A stretch of DNA of 64,000 nucleotides, from positions 124,001 to 188,000 of the forward strand of contig OZ036007.1 in NCBI GenBank assembly GCA_964035015.1, given 5' to 3'. Position 1 is the first letter of the stretch. Each line of letters begins with the position of its first letter. The position numbers were made by a program, and so were the translations under genes. The notes under the pieces were generated by a model that had not been told where the DNA came from, did no database searches, and saw only the letters and a list, made by a program, of their open reading frames with translations. The DNA is from Corallium rubrum. Taxonomy: Eukaryota > Cnidaria > Anthozoa > Scleralcyonacea > Coralliidae. Below, piece by piece: positions 32,930-40,072 of this stretch.

Positions 32930-34026
32930 TAACCCAGGTTTTGTACGTCACTCTCGGGTATCCATGAGTTGTGCTTATCACCATAACCCAACCACTTGAC
33001 CAACACCATCTTCCTTCCACCAACTCTCTTCCTCCTCAACACCTTCTCAACCCTATAAACGTCATCCTTCTTATCCACCGGCGACAGCTCTTCCTCATAA
33101 AACTTTCCGATAATTGGTTCACCCTCAGCGTCCTCTATCTCGTAAACGTTTGGATCACCACGAATGACCTTCACTATCCTGAAGATTTCCTCAGTGAAGT
33201 TAGCCTCATAACCTTTCGTAAATATACTCTTGTACTTTGACACCCTCACAGTGTCTCCAACTCGGAACTTGGGTAAGGGATGATCACCAAAGTGATGACC
33301 GAACAACGTATTCCAAACCTGATTCTCGTTTGACTTACTCACGTCCTTGGGCTTCAGCATAACGACACTGTGTTTTGTGTTGTTATAACCCTCAACGAGA
33401 TCGTCCAGGACATCAATCCACCTATAAGTCCCCTTGGTGTAGAAATACTTCCACATAGCAGTCTTAAGTGTTCTGTTGAACCGTTCGACGACTGCTGCTT
33501 TCTTGTCCGAAAACGTACTGAAGTACTCAACACCACGTTCCTTCAGTAGGCCTTTCACACCGACGTTGTAAAACTCCTTTCCGTCGTCAAACTGAGCCAG
33601 GTCAGGGTAACCGCCAAACCGATCTTTGAACTGTTCCAACAGCTTATCCACAGCCTCGGTCATGTTTTTCGTGTCCTTTCTGTAAACGGGGACAGCGAAA
33701 GCATACCTACTCAGAATCTCAACAGCCGTCAAAATCCAGTAATACCCCTTATTCTGGTTCCTATACTTCCCCATATCAACCAGGTCCATCTGTATCTGTT
33801 CACCGAGGTGGCTGACGAACGTCTGTCTGAACTTATGCCTCCTCACAACCGGTCTGTACCTCGTGTATGTGTCCTGTGTTTTTAGCCAATCCCTTACTGC
33901 CTTCCTACTCACATCAAGACCTTCTCCCACCGCCTTCTGATACAATCGTTCAGCCGACTGATATCCTGTTTTCGGATTATACCATATATCTCTCAGTTCC
34001 TGTTCCAATCCAACCCCAGCGTCCAT
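32929..34026 (-). CDS. Retrovirus-type DDE integrase with C-terminal chromodomain
   Basis: 365 residues from the ATG at 34026; a longer frame to 34107 exists but would overlap the divergent gene and lacks the start motif. The rve core has D81 (QMDLVDM), D147 (AQFDDGKEF) and E181 (VVERFNR). A small SH3-like region (FRVGDTVRVSK, about 254-264) follows, and then a chromodomain (VYRVEKVL...LVKWLGY...SWIPESD, 323-360). It joins element ends to host DNA; the chromodomain probably guides it to histone marks. No HHCC zinc finger is seen; the N-terminus looks like helix-turn-helix. The gene appears intact, unlike several others here. TTAT precedes the ATG. Confidence 0.92.
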   Translation of the reverse strand: MDAGVGLEQELRDIWYNPKTGYQSAERLYQKAVGEGLDVSRKAVRDWLKTQDTYTRYRPVVRRHKFRQTFVSHLGEQIQMDLVDMGKYRNQNKGYYWILTAVEILSRYAFAVPVYRKDTKNMTEAVDKLLEQFKDRFGGYPDLAQFDDGKEFYNVGVKGLLKERGVEYFSTFSDKKAAVVERFNRTLKTAMWKYFYTKGTYRWIDVLDDLVEGYNNTKHSVVMLKPKDVSKSNENQVWNTLFGHHFGDHPLPKFRVGDTVRVSKYKSIFTKGYEANFTEEIFRIVKVIRGDPNVYEIEDAEGEPIIGKFYEEELSPVDKKDDVYRVEKVLRRKRVGGRKMVLVKWLGYGDKHNSWIPESDVQNLG

Positions 34027-34045
34027 ATAACCTAACCTATGATAT
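34027..34045. promoter_or_regulatory. 19-bp divergent promoter between integrase and tail-anchored protein
   Basis: Only 19 bp (ATAACCTAACCTATGATAT) separate two outward-facing start codons. Both genes read TATATG at their starts. Any promoter elements for both blocks must overlap here or reach into the genes. Confidence 0.6.
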
Positions 34046-35497
34046 ATGGATAAGACCCTGAGGGAGTTCTTCACCAAATACCCATACGCCGATAGAGCCA
34101 AGTTCATAACTGATTCAGTCTTCGGTCAGTCAGAACCTGGTGTGTTCTTTGGACCTGTCGGTGACTCATACATCTACACTGGCGACGCGGAGTTTAAGAA
34201 CAATAAGAACTACACCAGGTATCTGACAATAAATAATTAGCCACCGCCCAGATTTCCGAAGATATGGCTTGGTGGTGGTACGGTACAAAAAGTTCAGGGT
34301 AAACGACACTGGGAGAAGGACATTGAGGGGAAATACGACTTTTCGAAGTTCATATACCTATCAGACAACGCCATAGACTACGACCTTAACAATTTCAAGA
34401 TCTACGTTAACGGCCAGGACTTCTTCATGGCAAAGTTACCAGTCCTGAATCCAGGGAACCGGACGGACATCGCGGTATGGTGGAATAACAATGAACCTTA
34501 TTACCAGCTCATCTTTGCTGTCTATCTCAGTTCGTACTGCTGTGGCGTTGGGGTAGAACACCTGAAATTCTCAGACGATGTGTATCCAGTGGTCTCCTCA
34601 ATCATGCGTTTCCACCTATACTTCACCACGCGGCGTATACTAAGACGTCTCATAACCGAAAAGAAGAGTGACTTAATGAGAGAGTTTGGCGTTGGGCACG
34701 ATGTGATTGACAACATGGCGAACATACCTAGGGAAAAAAAGTTTCTAATTAACCGTCACGCTGGTTACAAACACAACCGTTCATTCCGTGAGTGGATGTG
34801 GCGTCTCAATAGCGACTATAAGACACACTACAGAAGGTTCATCCCTTTACGGACAAATGGTTTCACCAGGGTAGGTCTGCAGTATCTGAATGAGTCCATC
34901 GAGGCTTATGTCTACGCCGTTCTCGGTTTACAGGCCAAAACAAGAGTCAGCGTTGTTAACAAAGGTGCTGGCAGTCTTGAGACACAGCAGGAATTCAGGG
35001 TCCTTGTAGAGGATGCCGTCGTTAACTACAGCGTTAGCACCTGGATTTTGAATATGAACAGGGCAATATCAGATACTAACGTCACCCAGAACCTAGCCAT
35101 TAGCCCTGACACGTGGTTAGTACCAGGATCACTGACGATACTGAAGGAGAAAATCCTAGGGTACAACAACGTTCTCAGACGTGCGTCGGAAAACATGAGG
35201 TTTGGTATTAATTTCAAGGTCAACTATCAGGGTGTTCACAAACAATCACCAAAGACACACCAGGAAAGCGGTCCACATCTGGAAACACTAGACGACAGTG
35301 ACGGACAGACCGACAAACCAGCTGTCCACACATCTGACAAACCAGCCGTCCACACACCTGACAAACCAACCGTTCATACACCTGACATACCAACCGTTCA
35401 TACACCTGACAGACAACCAAAACCAGACAATGAGTTGGGAATCCTATTGGTCCTAACAGCTGTGTCTGGGTATCTGTTCAGTAAATACGTCCTATAG
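34046..35497 (+). pseudogene. Large tail-anchored protein with in-frame TAG
   Basis: One frame of 483 codons is interrupted only by TAG at codon 65 (34238-34240). Both sides read as protein, so this is a nonsense mutation or, less likely, readthrough. The family is not recognised. The body is mixed helix/strand and rich in aromatic residues. Near the C-terminus is a 10-residue tandem repeat (DKPAVHTP type, about 35318-35412, 30-bp period), then a single membrane anchor ending SGYLFSKYVL. The same ending style (GYLMSRFVL) closes the 139-residue protein at 38959. Size, anchor and linker-like repeat suggest a surface or membrane-attached virion protein (inference). Confidence 0.65.
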
Positions 35498-35500
35498 TAT

Positions 35501-36286
35501 ATGAGTCTGTTTTATGGTTACAACAGACCGATCACTAATAAACAACTCAACGATAAACTAAAAGAGGTCCTTTATACGAAGCCCGTCCCCGACTACAAGG
35601 TCATCTTTGATCTAAACGTGACCAGATCCAGTAAGAACGCCGTCTCCAAACTCAGTTTTGTTGATTACATAGAGGATAGGGACGGTGAGATCCACTCAAC
35701 CATGTTTTGGAGACCCCCAAGTGTCAACCCACAGCTAAACACCGCCGGTGATCACCACTTCCTTTACCCTGAGACAACGATAAGAACAGCCTTCCACGCT
35801 AACATACCCAGATTCATGTTCACTGATGTTTCAGTTTTCGTTGTGGTAAAGAGGAATACCATAAGATCGGCGTCGGGTACCTGGGAAACAATTGTTTCCA
35901 ATGCCAATGTTAACGATGGTAGAAGCCTTGGGTTTAAAGCTGGGGTGAGTAACAAACTGGTTTTCGGTGGGATGACACCGTCTAGGTTTCATGAGTGTAC
36001 AATTCCAGCGAAGTTCATTGGAAAGAAGGTTCTGATATCAGCCCACTGGCTATCCGGAGTTAGGGTGTCACACGTTAGAATAAATGGTGAGATACTGAGG
36101 GACTCATACACTATGTGTGACATCGATCAGATAGGGACATTTTATCTGAATGTGTTCGGGGTAAACAGCTTAAAAAGTTTTTATTCAGACATTAACTTTT
36201 ACGGTATGAAGATCGTAGAGGGTCGTCTGGGGGAACCCGAGATTGGGAGGATCTGTAAGGAGGTTATGGTTGAATATGACCTGTAA
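35501..36286 (+). CDS. LamG/concanavalin A-like protein, possible attachment factor
   Basis: 261 residues. From about residue 95 the pattern fits a LamG/ConA-like beta sandwich: FMFTDVSVFVVVKRN, WETIVSN, RSLGFKAG, a strand with KVLISAHWL, VRINGEIL, and the closing INFYGMKIVEGRLGEPEIGR, like the 'activity ... EI..I' end of such domains. These folds bind sugars or proteins. The first ~90 residues are separate and could anchor it to the particle. It starts 3 bp after the tail-anchored gene with TATAGTAT upstream. No signal peptide. A receptor-binding role is inference; a structural jelly-roll is the alternative. Confidence 0.6.
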   Translation: MSLFYGYNRPITNKQLNDKLKEVLYTKPVPDYKVIFDLNVTRSSKNAVSKLSFVDYIEDRDGEIHSTMFWRPPSVNPQLNTAGDHHFLYPETTIRTAFHANIPRFMFTDVSVFVVVKRNTIRSASGTWETIVSNANVNDGRSLGFKAGVSNKLVFGGMTPSRFHECTIPAKFIGKKVLISAHWLSGVRVSHVRINGEILRDSYTMCDIDQIGTFYLNVFGVNSLKSFYSDINFYGMKIVEGRLGEPEIGRICKEVMVEYDL

Positions 36287-36291
36287 TTAGA

Positions 36292-36813
36292 ATGGGGAAA
36301 AAGAGGAAAAGCGTCGTCAGCTTCAACCACATTGGTAAAAACCTCCAGACGGCTGAAGTGGACAAACTAACCCGACTCTATTCGTATTACCACAGGCTAG
36401 CGACTTGTTACAAGTGGAAACACACCCGACTAAAGAGACTGAAGATGATCCTCGAGACGGTCTCTATTGGGCTGACTGTGGTCGGGGGAATAGCTGGTGG
36501 TGTTACAGCTAACCCACTGATCCTCGGAACCATAGCCAGTCCTGGCGTTCTGATTCAAGGGTACATGACCAAGTCGGGGATGTCTGGCAGACTGGAGAAC
36601 TATGAGTTCGCTCACGTTAGCTACCACAAGGTCCTGACACAGATCAGAAGCTTCCTACGCGGAGCTTCCTACGACGAAACGGTCTTCCTATCCGACGTTC
36701 GTGTACTCGACGACATTGTGACTGAGGTCTGTCCACACTTCGACAGTATGATCACACGGTACCATAGGACTTACGACTCAGCTGAGCGTGCCGGGCCTGG
36801 CGGACCTGACTGA
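36292..36813 (+). CDS. Small membrane protein with Gly-rich hairpin
   Basis: 173 residues, not assigned to a family. The N-terminus is basic (MGKKRKS), then a positively charged helix leads into a hydrophobic Gly-rich region (about 56-90: TVSIGLTVVGGIAGGV, PLILGTIASPGVLI), probably a membrane hairpin. The remainder is a soluble helical tail. It starts 5 bp after the LamG gene, so the two look co-transcribed. The last ~60 bp overlap the end of the convergent kinase gene. Confidence 0.65.
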   Translation: MGKKRKSVVSFNHIGKNLQTAEVDKLTRLYSYYHRLATCYKWKHTRLKRLKMILETVSIGLTVVGGIAGGVTANPLILGTIASPGVLIQGYMTKSGMSGRLENYEFAHVSYHKVLTQIRSFLRGASYDETVFLSDVRVLDDIVTEVCPHFDSMITRYHRTYDSAERAGPGGPD

Positions 36814-37494
36814 CGATCTCTGGTATGTAGACGTCCCGACCGTTCACACGAGCCATCCAACCGTGAAATCCGCTAGGGATCCCACTGAGGGTACCGACCA
36901 CCTCCGACTCATCCGGACCGAAGTCTTCCCAATCTAGGGTAATCACCTTAGTTCCCTTAAGGGCTATGTCCTCAGTCATCTCCCCCATATACCTTTCCAC
37001 ACACCTGAGGTAATCCTTAGTCACACCGGCTTCACATTTCCGACCTCTTCTGAGCATCCGGTCGTAACAGGTGTCAACTGAGGCTTTTAGGAATAGTAGA
37101 GCGTCAGGGGTTGGGAGTAGATTGTTTAGTGAGTGGAAGATCTTGGAATAATCAGAAACTGTTCGTCGGTTATCCACCCATTACGCCAACAGTTCTTAGT
37201 AAAAACCATACAGCTGTGATGTGTTCGCTCTACAATCACATTCCTCCCTTCGTTGATTAACTCCAGAGCCTCTAGGTAGACGCTGATTCTCTCACCGAGA
37301 AACCAGGTCTCCATCTCATACGCCCACCTCCCGGGGTCGGCGTAAAACCTTTCGAGGTATGGATTGTCGTCAACTGGCTCCTCAGCAAGGTAATAACCAT
37401 TTCTTACAGCGAATGGTATAGCGAACGTTGTCTTTCCCACACCGATGTTTCCGTCGAGGGTGATCATCCGAGCACCGAGCTTTGTCTCAGTCAT
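36752..37494 (-). pseudogene. Deoxynucleoside kinase, one frameshift
   Basis: The start at 37494 (preceded by GGTATA) gives the P-loop GNIGVGKTT at residues 15-23, EEPVDDNPYLERFY, and ERTHHS in the place of the dNK-family ERS motif. The frame shifts by -1 near 37155 and continues with LLFLKASVDTCYDRM and a lid-like RRGRKCE. The total of about 247 codons matches cellular and viral deoxynucleoside/thymidine kinases, which phosphorylate nucleosides for DNA synthesis. No slippery sequence is seen at the break, so I read it as a real lesion. It is the only leftward gene inside the rightward block, and its tail overlaps the neighbouring gene, which suggests separate acquisition. Confidence 0.8.
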
Positions 37495-37539
37495 TATACC
37501 CCAGGTATACGGTACGGCCCTAAACCTCCCGTATTTTAT
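37495..37539. promoter_or_regulatory. 45-bp divergent region between kinase and small basic protein
   Basis: Flanked by GGTATA-ATG on the left-facing side and TTTTAT-ATG on the right-facing side. No other motif evident. Confidence 0.4.
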
Positions 37540-37860
37540 ATGAAGATTCCAAAGAGACTTAGACGACCCATACTGATTATCTTCCACGCCCTCAGAAGAG
37601 CTATCGGGGTGATGAGACATTGTGTTAGGAGGAACCGTAGGGGGGAGTACTACGTGACTGAATCTGTTGTTGTCTGGCCGACGGTCTTAGGAACCCCTAC
37701 AGATGACCTCACAGACTTTCCACAAACAGCCTCGGGGATCCCTACAGATGACCTCATAGACTTCCCACAGACAGCCTCAGAGATTCCTACAGATGGTCTC
37801 ACAGATTCCTTAGAGACGACCTCAGAGATTCCTACAGATGACCTCACAGATGAAACATAG
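37540..37860 (+). CDS. Small basic protein with 15-residue tandem repeats
   Basis: 106 residues. The first ~35 are strongly basic with a short hydrophobic core (MKIPKRLRRPILIIFHALRR). The C-terminal half is about four copies of a 15-residue acidic repeat built on IPTDDLTDFPQTAS, encoded by a 45-bp tandem repeat at about 37690-37855. Family unknown. A basic head suits DNA or membrane binding. The repeat may be a polymorphic linker. Confidence 0.55.
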   Translation: MKIPKRLRRPILIIFHALRRAIGVMRHCVRRNRRGEYYVTESVVVWPTVLGTPTDDLTDFPQTASGIPTDDLIDFPQTASEIPTDGLTDSLETTSEIPTDDLTDET

Positions 37861-37874
37861 ATTAGTGTATATAG

Positions 37875-38255
37875 ATGGCTGACGAGTCTGAGAAAACCCC
37901 GGAAGTCCCTAAGGTGACATCAGTGGTCAAGACGGAGAGAGTCAAGGATCCAAAACGGGTGGAGGCTGGTAAACGGCTGGCTCAAATATCGAAGGTAGCC
38001 AAGGAGAGAAAAGCCAGAGAGCGGTTGGCGGCTGAGATTGGTCCTGGGGTTGGTGGTCGGTCAGCCTATTACGGATATCTAATCGGAACCGTTGGGTTGG
38101 CTATTGGTGGGGCCTCACTTTATTACACTATGAGGCAGGAGAGAAGGGAGGTTCAGAGGCTGAAAACCATTGATGAGGAGAAGGTAATGGAAGGAGCTGC
38201 CGAGCCACAGAACCCCGTTCGGACTTCCCCGGTTTTAGACACCTTCGACGAATGA
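37875..38255 (+). CDS. Single-pass membrane protein
   Basis: 126 residues. A long charged, Lys/Glu-rich N-terminal helix (about 1-60) precedes one membrane segment (YLIGTVGLAIGGASLYYT, about 73-90), followed by an Arg-rich helix and a soluble acidic tail. Not recognised beyond that. Preceded by GTGTATATAG and 14 bp from the upstream stop, so it follows the repeat protein directly. Confidence 0.6.
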   Translation: MADESEKTPEVPKVTSVVKTERVKDPKRVEAGKRLAQISKVAKERKARERLAAEIGPGVGGRSAYYGYLIGTVGLAIGGASLYYTMRQERREVQRLKTIDEEKVMEGAAEPQNPVRTSPVLDTFDE

Positions 38256-38271
38256 AATATGTGTTAGTATA

Positions 38272-38511
38272 ATGTCAACCACCGACCGAAAAGAACCGAT
38301 GAACGAGCTCTACGACGCCCTCCTGATCACAAGCGGAGCTGTGGCGGTCTCCATGGCTTCGAGGAAGGTCCTGAGGGAACCTTTGGGTACTCCTGAGTCT
38401 ATAAAGGGTACTGTTAGACTGGCTGTAGCCGTTGGAATTAGTACAGTTGGGATTAAATATGCCCAGTCGAAGGGGTACCTGCCGGTTGACCCTTTTTCAA
38501 AGCTTAAGTAG
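38272..38511 (+). CDS. Small hydrophobic protein
   Basis: 79 residues with two mild hydrophobic helices (LYDALLITSGAVAVSMA and TVRLAVAVGISTVGIKYA). Family unknown. The start has the clearest form of the motif, GTTAGTATA directly before ATG. Confidence 0.6.
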   Translation: MSTTDRKEPMNELYDALLITSGAVAVSMASRKVLREPLGTPESIKGTVRLAVAVGISTVGIKYAQSKGYLPVDPFSKLK

Positions 38512-38541
38512 CCTAAGGGGGTTCCATATGCAGTGGTTACT

Positions 38542-38931
38542 ATGAGCGTAGAGATTGAGACACGTTGGCTGCCCCCTATGTCTAGAGGAGAGAGGAATGT
38601 GTGGGACGCCCTACGCGTTAACAGAATTGAAGCGGTTAGGGAGAAGACCTTTGATGGGTTAGTGGGGTTGGGTGGTGGCCTTTTGAGGTATGACTTCGCG
38701 GCGCCCCTTAGCGATGGTACTTTCGTACTGATTGAATATGATGGTGAACAACATTTCAGCCCTTCCACCTGGTCGGGTAAGCTAACTCAGGAAGAGGCAG
38801 AGAGGTGCTTTAGGGTACAGAAGGAACACGATCGGATGAAAGACGAGTACGCCAAGAACAACGGTCATCACCTAATCAGGATTCCGTATTGGGAAAGACG
38901 TAACATCCATTCTATTATCGGATCTTTGTGA
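38542..38931 (+). CDS. PD-(D/E)XK-type endonuclease (predicted)
   Basis: 129 residues from the ATG at 38542; the frame reaches a GTG three codons earlier, but eukaryotic use of that is unlikely. The pattern is GERNVWDAL, then LRYDFAAPL, FVLIEYDGEQHF, then a helix with Q and D/K (FRVQKEHDRMKDEY) and LIRIPYW. Acidic D, ExDGxQH and a following HD..K helix are the layout of the small PD-(D/E)XK nucleases found in many large DNA viruses and phages. It could process replication or packaging intermediates. Catalytic residues look intact. Confidence 0.65.
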   Translation: MSVEIETRWLPPMSRGERNVWDALRVNRIEAVREKTFDGLVGLGGGLLRYDFAAPLSDGTFVLIEYDGEQHFSPSTWSGKLTQEEAERCFRVQKEHDRMKDEYAKNNGHHLIRIPYWERRNIHSIIGSL

Positions 38932-38958
38932 CGGAGTGTATTATCTCTAGTTATATAT

Positions 38959-39378
38959 ATGGCTAGTGTGGTTGCTGGTGGACTGTTTAACGCCTTGGCC
39001 TTCGCTGGCGCCGGATTTATGTTTTCAAAGTTAAATCACACCGGATACGAGGCTGAGATTAAGAGACACAACCACGCCCTTGAGCAGCTGGCTAGGGCAA
39101 AGGAGAAATGGTATGAAAACGAGGTGGATAAGAAGGATAGAATACAGAGGTTGAGGCAGGAACTGTCTGACGCCAACGCTGACATCAACACAACGAATCA
39201 CGCTTTGGATCTGCTGAAGGATAGATTGAGACAGGTTGAGGTCGCTGGGTCGTTCCAACCAAAGCCTGAGTTGTCTGACTATTACAAACCATCGAGTGAG
39301 ATGAAAGAGTATCAGACCCTGTTCGTTGGGTCTATTGGTCTGGTTGGTGGGTATCTGATGTCTAGGTTTGTTTTGTAG
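38959..39378 (+). CDS. Coiled-coil protein with membrane segments at both ends
   Basis: 139 residues: an N-terminal hydrophobic segment (VVAGGLFNALAFAGAGFMF), a central coiled coil (about 30-95, with KRHNHALEQLARAKEKW and RIQRLRQELSDANADI), a short linker, and a C-terminal anchor (LFVGSIGLVGGYLMSRFVL). Preceded by AGTTATATAT. The wording is very regular, as expected of a conserved structural protein. I infer a spacer or scaffold between a membrane and the capsid. Intact. Confidence 0.7.
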   Translation: MASVVAGGLFNALAFAGAGFMFSKLNHTGYEAEIKRHNHALEQLARAKEKWYENEVDKKDRIQRLRQELSDANADINTTNHALDLLKDRLRQVEVAGSFQPKPELSDYYKPSSEMKEYQTLFVGSIGLVGGYLMSRFVL

Positions 39379-39410
39379 GGGTTAAGGGGATTTGTTAGGG
39401 TTTAGTTATA

Positions 39411-40072
39411 ATGTCTGTTTTCTTGTCGGACTTACCGAAAGGGCTGAGGGATTGTGGGTCTTCAAGCGTTAAGTGGGTCTGTAAGCAGATGGGGATTGAG
39501 TTAGTAGCCCCGGCTTGGGATCCACCCAGATGTAGTACGAAGTTGTGGTGTGAGGATTGTTCCAGATTCCGTGTGAAGGTGAGAACTGAGATGTATTCCT
39601 GTCCGGAATGTGGTGATACGGAGTATGGATATGTCATCGGGAGATACCGGGCGGCCGGTCGTAGAAGTGAGCATTCGAGAAATAGTTGGATGAGGAAGAG
39701 ACTCACCAGAGTTGTCAGGGATACAGCCGTTGACGTTGTCTTATCCGACTTTTCCAAGGTTCTTCGGGTGATGAGAAGTAAGAGCCTGATAAGAGGCCGT
39801 AATGTGTCCAGATACAATTATTACATCATCAGATTGTGCTCAAGAAGAGGGATTAAGTTACTGGGTGGTCTGAAGGATCTTAGGAAGGGAAAACGAAGGA
39901 CTTGTTTGATAACAATCTGTTCGGAATTGTTTATAAGGAGCTTGGCTGGGACCGTACCCCGGACAGGTTCTACACCGAGTGGTTGGGACGACACCTAACG
40001 GGATGTGATCACCCCTGTTATAACGATGGATCCAAATGTCATGATCCACCAGGACGACGACTTAGACCCTGA
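39411..40072 (+). pseudogene. Zinc-ribbon protein, VLTF3-like candidate, with -1 frame extension
   Basis: From ATG 39411 (AGTTATA upstream) there is a zinc ribbon, CEDC at residues 47-50 and CPEC at 64-67, and then a basic region ending RYNYYIIRLCSRRG. The zero frame stops at 39998 after an Arg-rich, unlikely-looking tail. The -1 frame from about 39890 continues with YKELGW and ends at 40072, overlapping the polymerase start. A zinc ribbon, then a (Y)IIxxL helix and an ELGW-like end recall VLTF3-type late transcription factors of large DNA viruses; this is tentative. GGGAAAA at 39887-39893 sits in the exact phase of a -1 slippery site, so this is either programmed frameshifting or a one-base deletion. 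Confidence 0.5.

Noticed and set aside
35220-35420. Cys/Val-rich minus-strand repeat frame
   Set aside because: Antisense of the 10-residue repeat in the tail-anchored protein.
37650-37847. Ser/Val-rich minus-strand repeat frame
   Set aside because: Antisense of the 45-bp repeats of the small basic protein.
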